Positions 7,336-16,620 of a DNA stretch of 64,000 bases are shown here, piece after piece (within the stretch, counting starts at the first letter, position 1; every line of letters starts with the position of its first letter). The DNA is from JBCBCP01 sp038530575 (GTDB taxonomy: Bacteria; Pseudomonadota; Alphaproteobacteria; Rhodobacterales; Rhodobacteraceae). A program made the translations under genes and the position numbers. The notes under the pieces were generated by a model, which did no database searches, was not told where the DNA came from, and was given only the letters and a program-made list of their open reading frames with translations. The stretch lies in the NCBI GenBank assembly GCA_038530575.1, contig JBCBCP010000010.1, forward strand, positions 12,126 to 76,125, in the 5' to 3' direction.

Positions 7336-8828
7336 TGGCGGCGTTTTACGAAGGCCTGAACGCGCTGCTGCAGCCCTCCGTGATGGTGGCGATCCTGATC
7401 GGGTCCGTTGGCGGGTTGGCGATTGGCGCCGTTCCCGGCATTGGCCCGGCCATTGCCATCGCGATCCTGCTTCCCGCCACGGTGTTCCTCGATGATCTGG
7501 TCAGCCTCGTTCTGCTGCTAGGCGTTTATGGCTCAAGCATGTATGGCGGCGCGATCCCCGCGATCCTGATCAACACGCCCGGCACGCCGGTGAACGCGCT
7601 GACCACCTATGACGGCTACGGTATGACACGGCAGGGACAGGCCGCGCGGGCGCTGAGCCTTGCCTATTCCGCCAGCTTTTTCGGGGGCTGCTTTTCGATC
7701 CTCATCGGCCTTGGCGCGCTGATGCTCTTTGGCCCCTACCTGCGCGATCTGGGCGCGCTTTTTGGCCAGCGCGACATTTTCATGGCTGCGGCGCTGGGCG
7801 CGGTCCTGTTGATCGCGGCGCACCGCAAGACGATGGGACTGGCCGCGCTTTTGTTCGCCGTGGGCTTTCTGATCAGCCTTGTGGGCCGGCAGGGCCTGCG
7901 CGGGATCGACCGCTATACGTTTGGCATCGATTACCTCGCCGCGGGCTTCAACATGATCGTGGTGATTGTCGGCATCTTTGCCATCAGCCAGGCGCTGTTT
8001 CTGCTCACTGGCAAGGACGCCGACCCGCCAGAGGCGCGGATCAAAGGCGGGCTGCTGCGCGGCTTTGGCGAGCTGCGCAAGCACCCGTTGGTTGCGACCA
8101 TTTCCGCCTGCTATGGCACCGTGATGGGCATCATCCCCGGGGTCGGAGAGTTCGTAGCGCAGTTCTTCAGCTACTCCACCGCCCGCGCCACCAGCCGCGA
8201 TCCCGGCAAATTCGGCCATGGCGCGCCCGACGGGCTGATCGCGTCTGAGGCGTCCAACAACGCCGTGCCCGCCGCGGCCATGATCCCCCTTCTGGCACTT
8301 GGTGTGCCGGGTGAGGCGCTGACGGCGATGATGATGGTCGTCTTCTTTGACGCGGGCATCAAACCCGGGCCGGACATTTTCGAGAACAACCCCGACTTCC
8401 TCTTTTCGCTCTTTATCGCGCTGTTGATCATCAACGTGCTGGTGGTGCTGACGCTGCTGCTGAGCACGCGGTTTATTGCGCGCATCATCTACGTGCCGAA
8501 CCGCCTTCTGGGCGCGTTCATCCTGATCCTGGCCTTTGTCGGCGTCTTCTCGATCCGCAATTCTTTTGCCGACTGCATGTTCGCCGCTGGTTTTGGCTAT
8601 CTCGGCTTTATCCTGCGGCGGCTGGACTGGCCGCTGGTGCCCATCGTGCTTGGCCTCGTTCTGGGGTCCATCATGGTCGACAAGCTGACCGCCGGTTCGG
8701 GCCAGATCCGCAACGCGGTCGACCTGATCAACAGGCCCGTGTCCGGCACGCTTTTTGTCGTGATTTGTCTGGTCATTCTGTGGATGATCTGGACGACCCT
8801 GCGCACAAAGCGCACTCTTCAACCATAA
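7335..8828 (+). CDS. tctA: Tripartite tricarboxylate transporter, large membrane subunit
   Basis: A 497-residue very hydrophobic protein with about ten to twelve membrane segments and the TctA glycine-rich signatures GLAIGAVPGIGPAIAIA and GIIPGVGEFVAQF. It is the transport channel of the TTT system and works with TctB and the periplasmic TctC. The ATG at 7335 overlaps the tctB stop (TGATG); longer readings upstream overlap tctB in another frame and are not used. Substrate is unknown; the operon position behind hpaR and the aminotransferase hints at an aromatic or amino acid-derived carboxylate. Confidence 0.92.
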   Translation: MAAFYEGLNALLQPSVMVAILIGSVGGLAIGAVPGIGPAIAIAILLPATVFLDDLVSLVLLLGVYGSSMYGGAIPAILINTPGTPVNALTTYDGYGMTRQGQAARALSLAYSASFFGGCFSILIGLGALMLFGPYLRDLGALFGQRDIFMAAALGAVLLIAAHRKTMGLAALLFAVGFLISLVGRQGLRGIDRYTFGIDYLAAGFNMIVVIVGIFAISQALFLLTGKDADPPEARIKGGLLRGFGELRKHPLVATISACYGTVMGIIPGVGEFVAQFFSYSTARATSRDPGKFGHGAPDGLIASEASNNAVPAAAMIPLLALGVPGEALTAMMMVVFFDAGIKPGPDIFENNPDFLFSLFIALLIINVLVVLTLLLSTRFIARIIYVPNRLLGAFILILAFVGVFSIRNSFADCMFAAGFGYLGFILRRLDWPLVPIVLGLVLGSIMVDKLTAGSGQIRNAVDLINRPVSGTLFVVICLVILWMIWTTLRTKRTLQP

Positions 8829-8844
8829 AACAGGGAGACCACCA

Positions 8845-9774
8845 ATGAAGAGACTTCTCGCAACCGCAGCCGCCGTCATGGCGCTCAGCACCCCGGCTTT
8901 TGCCGATTACCCGGACGGGCCCGTCCAGTTCATCGTGCCGTGGCCTCCGGGCGATTTCGAAGACATCCTGACGCGCATGATCGCCGCCGACATGGCCGAG
9001 GCAACCGGCCAGCCTGCATCGGTCGTGAACCGCCCCGGCGGCGGCGATGGTCCGTTCCCTGGTGCGCTTGAAGTGCTGAACGCGCCCGCCGACGGGTCGG
9101 TCATCGGCTCTTTCGTGATCGGCGTGCCGGTTGTCGGGCCGAAGATCGGCATCGGGATCGAAGAAGACAGCTTTGTGCCGATCGGCATCTTCCTGACCTA
9201 TCCCTTCGTGCTGGCCGCATCCGGCGATGCGCCCTATTCCAACATGGCCGAACTGGCCGCGCACGCCAAAGACAACGACGTTGTTCTGGGCCACTTTGGC
9301 GCGGGCCTTGCACCCACCGCCGTGTCCATGGCCGCGGCGATGAAGATGGGCTTTGAGTTCGCGGACGAGGCGGCATTCGACATGCTGGACTGCAACACGC
9401 TGTCCTCGGGTGATGCGGACGTGATCAACACCACGCTTGCGCTGATCGAGCCCTGCTTGGGCGAAGTCAACGTGCTTGGCTCCATCGGGGACGCGCCGAT
9501 TGCCAAGCTGGACGGTGTCGAGACGGTCTCAACCCAGGCCGGTGTGAATGACCTGGCGCTCTGGAACGGCCTGTTCGTCAAGAAAGGCACGCCGCAGGAG
9601 GTGATCGATACAATCGCCGCGGTGGCCCAGGCCACAATGGCCAGCCCCGAAGCGCAGGCGCTGATGGCAGAGACCGGTGCGCAGGTCTACTGGCAGGGTC
9701 AGGCCGAAGCGCAGGCGCGCATCGAGGCCGACCGCGCCAAAACCGCCGAGATCAACGCGATCCTCGGACGGTAA
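8845..9774 (+). CDS. tctC: Tripartite tricarboxylate transporter substrate-binding protein
   Basis: A 309-residue periplasmic binding protein with a clear signal peptide (cleavage after STPAFA, about residue 20). The mature part opens with YPDGPVQFIVPWPPG, the usual TctC/BUG-family start. It lies 16 bp after tctA with a GGGAGA ribosome site. BUG-family proteins bind carboxylates and deliver them to TctA/B. The ligand-specific loop carries acidic residues (GGGDGPFPG) but does not define the substrate. Confidence 0.9.
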   Translation: MKRLLATAAAVMALSTPAFADYPDGPVQFIVPWPPGDFEDILTRMIAADMAEATGQPASVVNRPGGGDGPFPGALEVLNAPADGSVIGSFVIGVPVVGPKIGIGIEEDSFVPIGIFLTYPFVLAASGDAPYSNMAELAAHAKDNDVVLGHFGAGLAPTAVSMAAAMKMGFEFADEAAFDMLDCNTLSSGDADVINTTLALIEPCLGEVNVLGSIGDAPIAKLDGVETVSTQAGVNDLALWNGLFVKKGTPQEVIDTIAAVAQATMASPEAQALMAETGAQVYWQGQAEAQARIEADRAKTAEINAILGR

Positions 9775-9839
9775 ATGGTCTTTGACCAAAGAACCCGCCC
9801 GGCGGTAACGCCGGGCCACGCCGGCCCGCCCCCGTCGAA

Positions 9840-9857
9840 CCGAAGGTTCGCCTTCGG
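9840..9857. repeat. UUCG-capped hairpin downstream of tctC
   Basis: Perfect 7-bp arms CCGAAGG/CCTTCGG around a TTCG loop, a very stable RNA tetraloop. A second hairpin with 7-bp arms CCCGGCG/CGCCGGG lies at 9798-9815. They may protect the tct mRNA 3' end. Confidence 0.55.
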
Positions 9858-9888
9858 CGAAACGGGCGGCGCGATTGCGCCTTCCCTC

Positions 9889-9909
9889 GGGCCGGCGCTG
9901 CCCTTTTTT
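9889..9909 (+). terminator. Probable intrinsic terminator after tctC
   Basis: A short GGGC/GCCC stem with a seven-base loop runs straight into six Ts at 9904-9909. The stem is short, but the U-run and position at the end of the hpaR-tct operon fit termination. Confidence 0.45.
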
Positions 9910-9935
9910 CTCAAGTCCAATGCAGTATTCACTCA

Positions 9936-10643
9936 ATGAAGCGCCTCAAACTCGGCATCCTGCAGGTCAACCATGACCGATCCATCGAGGTTGGCGATGC
10001 CTTCCCCGATGATGCCCACCGGTTCCGCGATCTGTTCGATGCGCAGGATCAGCGCTTTGCCTACCGCGTCTACATGACCATCGGTGGGGAAGTGCCTCGG
10101 GACGTGGACGAGCAAGACGCCTACCTGATCACCGGCTCACCGCTGTCGGTGCTTGACGATCATGCCTTTCTGCCGCCGCTCTACGATTTCATCCGCCGCT
10201 GCGATGAGGCGCGCAAACCACTCCTCGGCGTGTGCTTTGGTCATCAGGCCATCGCGGTCGCGCTGGGCGGAACGGTGGAGCGCACGCACTGGAATGTCGG
10301 GATCGAGCAGGTCCAATTCGTGCAGAACGACCTGACCGGAAAGACGCAGGCTCTGCACCTCTACCAGTTCCACCACGATGCGGTGACCGATCTGCCGGAC
10401 ACCTGCACGCTGATCGGCACCTCACCCGGCGCGCCTGTCGCGGCGATGGCCAAGGACAGCCACATCCTGACCGTCCAAGCGCATCCCGAATTCACCGATC
10501 CCTTCATGCGCTGCGTTCTGGACTATACCAAACCGCATCTTGAGCCGGAAACATACGCTGCCGCACGGGAAACGCTGGATCTTCCAAATGATGGGCCCGT
10601 CTTTGCACGCATCGCCACGACGTTTTTCGGGGGCACGCCATGA
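9936..10643 (+). CDS. Class I glutamine amidotransferase-like gamma-glutamyl hydrolase
   Basis: A 235-residue stand-alone class I GATase domain. The nucleophile is C100 in GVCFGHQ, completed by H183 and E185 in QAHPEF. It has no synthetase domain, so it probably hydrolyses a gamma-glutamyl amide rather than feeding ammonia. It is the first gene of a three-gene block with overlapping ATGA joints: GATase, P450, glutamine-synthetase-like ligase. By analogy with PuuD in putrescine breakdown and the amidotransferase-like AtdA2 in aniline breakdown, it may remove a gamma-glutamyl group. No good ribosome site precedes the ATG, so the exact start is uncertain. Confidence 0.82.
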   Translation: MKRLKLGILQVNHDRSIEVGDAFPDDAHRFRDLFDAQDQRFAYRVYMTIGGEVPRDVDEQDAYLITGSPLSVLDDHAFLPPLYDFIRRCDEARKPLLGVCFGHQAIAVALGGTVERTHWNVGIEQVQFVQNDLTGKTQALHLYQFHHDAVTDLPDTCTLIGTSPGAPVAAMAKDSHILTVQAHPEFTDPFMRCVLDYTKPHLEPETYAAARETLDLPNDGPVFARIATTFFGGTP

Positions 10644-11848
10644 AAAACCTTGCCGACCACGACAGTTTTGCCGCGGGCGTGCCGCACGATACCTTTGCCC
10701 GGATGCGAGCAGAGGCGCCGCTGCACTGGACGCCAGAGTTCGCGGGTCTCAAGGGCTTTTGGTCCCTGACCCGCTATGACGACATCATGGCAGCCCAGCG
10801 TCGGCCGTCGCTTTTTTCCAGCGCGCAGGGTATCCGGCTCGAGGATCAGAGTTACGAGGAATACCTCGCACGCCGCACGTTTCAGGAAACCGATGCCCCC
10901 GAACACACATCGACACGCCGCGTTGTTAACCCCGCGTTTGCCAAGCCTGTTGTTGCAAAACTCGCGCCACTGATCGACGATCTTGCGTCAGATATCGTTT
11001 CACAGGCACTCGCTGACATAGAGTTCGACGGCGTGGAGCGCATCGCAAAACGCCTTCCAATGCTGATGTTGGGCCGCATCCTTGGTGTGCCGGATGAGGA
11101 TCTTGATTGGCTCGTGGGACGTGGCGATGCGCTGATCGGCAACACGGATCCCGACTTTACCGACACGGTGATCGACAAGGTCGACACCGACGCATACCGC
11201 ATGATGCCTTTCCGCAGCCCGGCGGGCGTTGAACTTTATGACTACGCCGCAGATGTGCTGGCGGGGGAGCGCCCCATAACGCCCGACGGTATTCTTGCGC
11301 GGGTCAAGGACGAGATGCCGAAGCGCGATTTCCAGAACTTCTTCTGCTTGCTCGTTGCGGCTGGCAATGACACGACGCGGTATTCGATCGCGATGGCGCT
11401 GCACCTTCTTGCCACGCAGCATGGCCTGCTAAAGGCACTGCAGACGCAGGACGTTCTGGAGACCGCTCCGGATGAGATGATCCGCCTTGCCGCGCCGACG
11501 CTGCATTTTCGTCGAACTGCCACTGAAGATACCGAGCTGTATGGCCAGAAAATCGCCAAGGGCGACAAGGTAGTGCTGTGGTTTGTGTCCGGTTGCCGGG
11601 ATGAAACGCAGTTCGACGACCCACACCGTGCCAATCTTGCCCGCACGCCCAACCGCCATATGGCCTTCGGTCAGGGCGGGCCGCATGTATGTCTTGGCAT
11701 GTGGCTGGCCAAGTTGGAATTGCGCGCGGTTTTGCGTGAAATCGCCGCCCGCGTGTCGGCCATTGAACCGACCGGTGATCCGACCTGGACCCGCTCAAAC
11801 TTTATCTGCGGGGTGAAAACCCTGCCCATCAGAGTGTCGCTCTCATGA
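10640..11848 (+). CDS. Cytochrome P450
   Basis: A 402-residue soluble bacterial P450. The haem-ligand cysteine is C351 in AFGQGGPHVCLG, the oxygen-activating I-helix shows AAGNDTTR, and the K-helix ExxR motif is EMIR. It has no fused redox domain, and no ferredoxin or reductase gene lies nearby, so electrons must come from partners elsewhere. It overlaps the GATase and the ligase genes by ATGA on both sides, which implies that it acts on the same substrate set. I infer oxidation, possibly N-dealkylation or ring opening, of an amine or its gamma-glutamyl derivative. Confidence 0.92.
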   Translation: MKNLADHDSFAAGVPHDTFARMRAEAPLHWTPEFAGLKGFWSLTRYDDIMAAQRRPSLFSSAQGIRLEDQSYEEYLARRTFQETDAPEHTSTRRVVNPAFAKPVVAKLAPLIDDLASDIVSQALADIEFDGVERIAKRLPMLMLGRILGVPDEDLDWLVGRGDALIGNTDPDFTDTVIDKVDTDAYRMMPFRSPAGVELYDYAADVLAGERPITPDGILARVKDEMPKRDFQNFFCLLVAAGNDTTRYSIAMALHLLATQHGLLKALQTQDVLETAPDEMIRLAAPTLHFRRTATEDTELYGQKIAKGDKVVLWFVSGCRDETQFDDPHRANLARTPNRHMAFGQGGPHVCLGMWLAKLELRAVLREIAARVSAIEPTGDPTWTRSNFICGVKTLPIRVSLS

Positions 11849-13113
11849 CCATACGCACCCGTACCCTTTTTTCCGATCTACTGAACCTGCCGCGCGGCAA
11901 ATATGTTCCCGTCCACGTCGCGGATGGCGGCAAGATCGGCTTTGCCCGCGGCGTCTTTGGGACAACATTTGATCGTGACCTGATCCCGGTTCCGGGCGCG
12001 GGCGTGATGGACGGGATCCCTGATATGGAGCTTGTGCTGGACGATGCACGCCGCCCCTCCTGGCAACCCGGCACAGACATCGCGCTTGGCACGCTGCACG
12101 CGGCGGGCGAGCCATTCGGCCTTTGCCCGCGCGCGGCGCTGCAACGTGCTGTCGCGGATTGGGGGGCGAAAGGCCTGACGCCGATGGTCGGGATCGAGCT
12201 GGAGGCGTTTGTCTTTCAGCAGGACGCCGATGGTGTCTGGGCGCCCTATGACACGCCCGGCGCTTTCGTCTACGGCACCGGACCGCAGAACGACCCAGAA
12301 GGCGTTATGGACGAAATCTGGGAAGTCGCACATCACGCCGGGTTGCCGATAGAATCGATGAACGGCGAATACGACAGCGGTCAATTCGAGTTGACCATGT
12401 GTTTCGCAGACGCCGTGCGGGCCTGTGATGACGCCTTTTTGTTCCGCACGATGGCACGTGAGGTTGCGGCGCAGCGCGGCTTGCTTCTGACCTTCCTTCC
12501 TAAGCCCATCCCCGACCGCGGCGGCTCTGGTGTTCACATCAATTTTTCTTTCACCGGCGCGGATGGCGACAACGTGATCGCCCCCGATGGCCTGTTGTCT
12601 GATGTGGCACAGCGGGCGATGGCGGGCCTGATCGAACACCACGAGGGGCTCGCGGGGCTGCTCGCACCAACCGTTCAAAGCTACGACCGTCTTGGTCCGG
12701 CGTCGATGGCGGGCTACTGGGCAAATTGGGGCAACGATCATCGTCTTGTGACAACGCGCTGTGCCACAATCAATCCCAAGACCGCGCGTCTTGAACACCG
12801 CATGGCCGATGGCAGCGCGAACATTTACCTCGCCACCGCAGCGGTGCTTCAGGCGGCCCGGCTTGGGCTTGAGGAAAGTTACCGGCTGCAGGCGGCCGAG
12901 GATCGCGACGGGCTGGAAAACGTGCGGGAAACCCGGCATGTGCCGTCGTCTCTGGCCAAGGCGATCGACGCGCTCGACAAGGACAAAGCATTGCGCACAG
13001 CCGTCGGGGAAGAGATCTGCGATGCGCAGATTTTCTTGAAGCGAGATGAGGCCAAACGGCTCAGCGGCAAAAGCGTCGATGACGTGCGCAATTTCTACCT
13101 TCCCTTCATTTGA
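11845..13113 (+). CDS. Glutamine-synthetase-like gamma-glutamyl-amine ligase
   Basis: A 422-residue GS-fold enzyme. Acidic metal-binding residues are visible in GIELEAFVFQ and NGEYDSGQFEL, the ATP site region in GSGVHINFSF, and the later arginine loop in HRLVTTRCATINPKTARLEHR-like sequence. It differs from housekeeping GlnA, lacking the Tyr-adenylylation loop in usual form, and resembles ligases such as PuuA or the aniline ligase AtdA1 that join glutamate to amines. It is coupled to the P450 by ATGA. The likely role is to tag an amine with glutamate for oxidation and later release by the GATase. The real amine is unknown. Confidence 0.85.
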   Translation: MTIRTRTLFSDLLNLPRGKYVPVHVADGGKIGFARGVFGTTFDRDLIPVPGAGVMDGIPDMELVLDDARRPSWQPGTDIALGTLHAAGEPFGLCPRAALQRAVADWGAKGLTPMVGIELEAFVFQQDADGVWAPYDTPGAFVYGTGPQNDPEGVMDEIWEVAHHAGLPIESMNGEYDSGQFELTMCFADAVRACDDAFLFRTMAREVAAQRGLLLTFLPKPIPDRGGSGVHINFSFTGADGDNVIAPDGLLSDVAQRAMAGLIEHHEGLAGLLAPTVQSYDRLGPASMAGYWANWGNDHRLVTTRCATINPKTARLEHRMADGSANIYLATAAVLQAARLGLEESYRLQAAEDRDGLENVRETRHVPSSLAKAIDALDKDKALRTAVGEEICDAQIFLKRDEAKRLSGKSVDDVRNFYLPFI

Positions 13114-13176
13114 CGCGAGGCGCGCGCCATCCGGGCCTTGTCGCCCGTCGCCGTGGCAAAAGCCATGTGCCCCATG

Positions 13177-14073
13177 TCAGCCTGAACGCCCGCGCATCCA
13201 GTCCACGACAAGGCCTGCAAGCTCTGGCCCGACATCCTCCTGCAGGAAATGTCCCGCATCCGGCAGCATTGTATGCGGCTGGCCTGCCGCGCCCGGCATC
13301 ACTTTCTGAAACACCTTTTCAGCGCCCGCCATCACCTTGTCATCCGCACCAAACGCCGTCAGCACCGGTAAATCGAGCCCGCGCAGCACCTGCCACGCGG
13401 CCCTGTTCGCAGGCGCTGCGGGATCGTCAGGGGCGCTCGGCACCAGCATCGGAAACTGCCGCGCGCCCGCCTGATAGGTCGCATCGGGATAAGGCGCATT
13501 GTAGGCGGCCACCTCATCGTCCGAAATCTTCTGCGTCGTGCCGCCGTAAACAATGCGCCCCGCATCGAACACGTCGACGGATTGCGAATAGTCTCGCCAG
13601 GTCGCAAACGCCGGGCCCATTGGCTGATCGCCGGTAGGTAGCGCGGTATTGGCGACCACCAGCCGGGCAAAACGCTCTGGCATGTCCGCCAGCAGGCGCA
13701 GCCCAATCAGCCCGCCCCAATCCTGGCAAACCAGCGTGATGCCCCGCAGGTCCGTCTTGCGCAGCCAGTCCGCCATCCAGTCTACATGCGCCTGATAGCT
13801 ATAGTCTGAACGCTGCGCTGGCTTGTCCGACTTGCCAAACCCGATCAGGTCCGGCGCAACGCAGCGATATCCGGCGGCGGTGAACACAGGGATCATGTGG
13901 CGGTAGAGGTAGGACCATGTCGGCTCTCCGTGCATGCACAGGACGGGCGCCGCATCGTGCGGCCCTTCGTCCAGGTAGTGCAGGCGCATCCCCGCAATTT
14001 CCGCATAATGCGGGGCAAAGTCGTAGTCCTTTAGCCCGTCAAACCGCTCTTCCGGTGTGCGCAAAATGTCCAT
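13177..14073 (-). CDS. Haloalkane dehalogenase (HLD-I, DhlA-like alpha/beta hydrolase)
   Basis: A 298-residue alpha/beta hydrolase with the full haloalkane dehalogenase signature. D118 in CQDWGG is the nucleophile, W119 and probably W159 bind halide, E50 in HGEPTW shapes the oxyanion region, D245 in GADDKV is the catalytic acid and H275 in DAGHFLQ activates water. The nucleophile-acid-histidine order fits subfamily I. It releases halide from short haloalkanes to give alcohols. It is a single gene convergent with the P450 block; the natural substrate in a marine bacterium is open. Confidence 0.88.
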   Translation of the reverse strand: MDILRTPEERFDGLKDYDFAPHYAEIAGMRLHYLDEGPHDAAPVLCMHGEPTWSYLYRHMIPVFTAAGYRCVAPDLIGFGKSDKPAQRSDYSYQAHVDWMADWLRKTDLRGITLVCQDWGGLIGLRLLADMPERFARLVVANTALPTGDQPMGPAFATWRDYSQSVDVFDAGRIVYGGTTQKISDDEVAAYNAPYPDATYQAGARQFPMLVPSAPDDPAAPANRAAWQVLRGLDLPVLTAFGADDKVMAGAEKVFQKVMPGAAGQPHTMLPDAGHFLQEDVGPELAGLVVDWMRGRSG

Positions 14074-14149
14074 GCGATGCTCCCCCCTGGCTCTTTACCC
14101 TTCTATCAGGGCGGGGCAATCTGCGGGGCAAAGACGTAAGGTCATTTCA

Positions 14150-15142
14150 ATGCGTGCCATTTCCTATACTCGTTTCGGCCCGGCAGCCGAGGTTCTTGAA
14201 CTCTTCGATCTGCCCGACCAGATGCCTGGCTCCGGCGAGGTGACCGTGCGGCTCGAACGCTCCGGGGTGAACCCGTCGGACGTGAAGGCGCGCGCGGGCA
14301 CCCGCCCCGGCGTGACCAAGCCGGCCTTCGACCGCATCATCCCGCACAGCGACGGCGCGGGTGTCATCACTCAGATCGGCGCGGGCGTGGACGCCGCCCG
14401 CGTTGGCCAACGCGTTTGGATCTGGAACGGACAGTGGGGGCGCCCCTTCGGTACGGCGGCCAGCCACATCACCCTGCCAGAGGCACAAGTGGTGCCCTTG
14501 CCCGAGGGCGTGTCGACGGACACAGGCGCCGTGCTGGGCATTCCGGGCCTGACGGCGGCCCATGCGGTTTTTGGTGGCGGCGATGTGTCGGGCCAGACGG
14601 TGCTGGTTCAGGGCGGCGGCGGCACCGTTGGCTTTCTTGCCGTGCAACTCGCGGCTTGGGGCGGCGCGCGTGTGATCGCCACGGCCAGCGCCCGCGATGA
14701 AGACCGCGTGCGCTCGGCTGGGGCCGAAATCGTTTTGCCCTACGACGCGCCAGACTTGCCCTCAGCTTTGCGAACTGCGACCGACGCGGAGTATGTTGAC
14801 CGAATTGTTGATACGGAATTCGGTGTGAACGCTAATGCAAACGCAGACCTGATCGCACCCAACGGCACCATCGCCGCCTATGGCTCCGCCAAGGACATGG
14901 CGCCAACGCTGCCTTTCGGTCCGCTGCTCTTCAAGGCGGCGACCATTGATATTCTGCTGGTCTACCTGCTGCCGCAAGCCCAACGGGATGCCGCGATAGC
15001 CCGTTTGCACGCCGCTTTGTTGGACGATGCGCTGCACGTGCCCATAGCCCAGATTTATTCGATGACCGACGCGGCATCCGCCCATGAGGCGGTCGAGACC
15101 GGTGGGCGCGCGGGTGCGATCCTGCTGAACTGCACATCATGA
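14150..15142 (+). CDS. Zinc-binding-type dehydrogenase / NADPH:quinone reductase-like protein
   Basis: A 330-residue medium-chain dehydrogenase/reductase of the quinone oxidoreductase type. The N-terminal GroES-like part holds GVNPSDVKARAG and the Rossmann part has GGGGTVGFLAVQLA for NADPH. Zinc-site cysteines are absent, as in QOR proteins. It should reduce quinones or enones with NADPH in the cytoplasm. The start at 14150 gives the family-standard MRAISYTRFG opening with TAAGG upstream. The end overlaps the channel gene by ATGA. Confidence 0.85.
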   Translation: MRAISYTRFGPAAEVLELFDLPDQMPGSGEVTVRLERSGVNPSDVKARAGTRPGVTKPAFDRIIPHSDGAGVITQIGAGVDAARVGQRVWIWNGQWGRPFGTAASHITLPEAQVVPLPEGVSTDTGAVLGIPGLTAAHAVFGGGDVSGQTVLVQGGGGTVGFLAVQLAAWGGARVIATASARDEDRVRSAGAEIVLPYDAPDLPSALRTATDAEYVDRIVDTEFGVNANANADLIAPNGTIAAYGSAKDMAPTLPFGPLLFKAATIDILLVYLLPQAQRDAAIARLHAALLDDALHVPIAQIYSMTDAASAHEAVETGGRAGAILLNCTS

Positions 15143-16491
15143 TCCGCGCGTTTCTGCTTGTCCTGCTGCTCGCCTTGCCACTTGGCGCGCGCGCACAGGA
15201 CACAACCAGCCAGCCCTCCGGCTCCATCGCGGTGCAGGACAGCGCGCAACAGGACGCGGCCATCGCCGTGCGCATCCGCGACATCCTTGGCGAGCTTGAA
15301 GGCTACGGGAATGTCACGGTCACCGTGTCCTCGGGCATTGTTACCCTGCGCGGCACCACAATCGACGCCGCCACCGCCGCGCGCCTGAACGAATTGGTCG
15401 CCCGTGTCGAAGGCGTTGTGGCGATCGAGAATGAGGTGACCGAGACGACCGATGTGGTCGAACGGCTCAACCCGCTGGTCGAACGGCTGCAAAACCGCGC
15501 GACGCAAGCGGTGGCCTTCCTGCCGCTCGCCGGGATCGCGCTTTCGACCTTTGCGCTGATCGTCGTTCTGGGATTCTGGATCGCCCGCGCCCGCTGGCCG
15601 TGGGACCGGCTCGCGCCCAATGCCTTTATCGCGGACATCTACCGCCAGATCGTGCGGCTGGCGGCGATCCTTGGCGGCATTGTCGTGGCGCTCGACATCA
15701 TGGGGGCCACCGCGCTCTTGGGCACAATCCTGGGCGCGGCGGGCATCGTCGGCCTCGCCATCGGTTTTGCGGTGCGCGACACGGTCGAAAACTTCATCGC
15801 CTCCATCATGCTCTCCATCCGCCAGCCCTTCCGGCCCAATGACACGATCGAGATTGACGGCGACATGGGCAAGGTCATCCGCCTGACCAGCCGCGCCACG
15901 ATCCTTTTGTCCTTTGATGGCAACCACATTCGCATCCCCAACAGCACCGTGTTCAAAAGCCGGATCGTGAACTGGACGGTAAATCCAGAGGCGCGTTTCA
16001 AGTTCGAGATTGGCGTCGCCTCCGATGCGGACCTCTACGCCGTGCGCCAGCTCACCGAAGAGACTGTGGCGGGCCTACCTTTCACAATTGAGAATCCCGC
16101 GCCGATGACTTGGATCGACCGGATCGGCGACGGGGCTATTTTCCTGACGGTGACCGGCTGGATCGACCAGCGCGAAACGTCGCTCGTGCGCGCAAGGGGA
16201 GAGGCGCTGCGTCAGGTCAAGGCCGCGATCGAAGCGCGCGGGATCGAAGTGCCCGACACGACATACCGCGTAGATCTGCTGAGCGGCGCGGGGCCTTTGG
16301 CTGTTCAGCTTTCGGCAGGTACCGATACGCCTGAGCCGTCAGAACCGATGCCCGTCCCTGTGCTGCCGCCGAGTGCCGGCGCGGTAGACGAAGTGGCCAA
16401 GTTCGACACCTCGCTGGACGAACTGGTGGACGCGGAACGGGCTGATCCCGACGCCCCGGATCTGCTGACGGAGACTGCACCGCACGAATAG
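15139..16491 (+). CDS. MscS-family mechanosensitive channel with N-terminal BON domain
   Basis: A 450-residue protein. Residues 1-20 form a signal peptide (LGARAQ). Residues 38-104 are a BON domain with the GIVTLRGTT signature, placed in the periplasm. Membrane helices span about 124-148, 170-190 and 193-215; the last is the Gly/Ala-rich pore helix ILGAAGIVGLAIGFAVRD. The MscS beta domain follows (FRPNDTIEIDG, NSTVFKSRIVNWT), then a Pro/Asp-rich tail. It should open under membrane tension to release solutes. BON-MscS fusions may tie the channel to envelope lipids or peptidoglycan. Confidence 0.9.
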   Translation: MIRAFLLVLLLALPLGARAQDTTSQPSGSIAVQDSAQQDAAIAVRIRDILGELEGYGNVTVTVSSGIVTLRGTTIDAATAARLNELVARVEGVVAIENEVTETTDVVERLNPLVERLQNRATQAVAFLPLAGIALSTFALIVVLGFWIARARWPWDRLAPNAFIADIYRQIVRLAAILGGIVVALDIMGATALLGTILGAAGIVGLAIGFAVRDTVENFIASIMLSIRQPFRPNDTIEIDGDMGKVIRLTSRATILLSFDGNHIRIPNSTVFKSRIVNWTVNPEARFKFEIGVASDADLYAVRQLTEETVAGLPFTIENPAPMTWIDRIGDGAIFLTVTGWIDQRETSLVRARGEALRQVKAAIEARGIEVPDTTYRVDLLSGAGPLAVQLSAGTDTPEPSEPMPVPVLPPSAGAVDEVAKFDTSLDELVDAERADPDAPDLLTETAPHE

Positions 16492-16544
16492 CGCAAAATC
16501 GGGCTTGCACAGCCAAAGTCCGGGGTCTATCTACGCGGCCACGT

Positions 16545-16620
16545 TGGGAAGTAGCTCAATTGGTAGAGCACCGGTTTTTGGTACCGTAGGTTGCAGGTTC
16601 GAGTCCTGCCTTCCCAGCCA
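16545..16620 (+). tRNA. tRNA-Gln (anticodon TTG)
   Basis: The 76-nt sequence has a 7-bp acceptor stem (TGGGAAG with CTTCCCA), a D-arm GCTC/GAGC, an anticodon loop with TTG at positions 34-36, a T-arm containing GGTTCGAGTCC, discriminator G and an encoded CCA. The outermost anticodon-stem pair is a mismatch (C with T). Its 3' end is the insertion site of the genomic island that follows. Confidence 0.95.

Noticed and set aside
7533..8891. 452-residue open frame on the - strand
   Set aside because: Antisense to tctA; composed of Asp/His/Gln/Arg-rich shadow sequence.
11845..13113. Housekeeping glutamine synthetase (glnA)
   Set aside because: It is tied to a P450 and a GATase and resembles amine ligases rather than GlnA, with no glnB neighbour.
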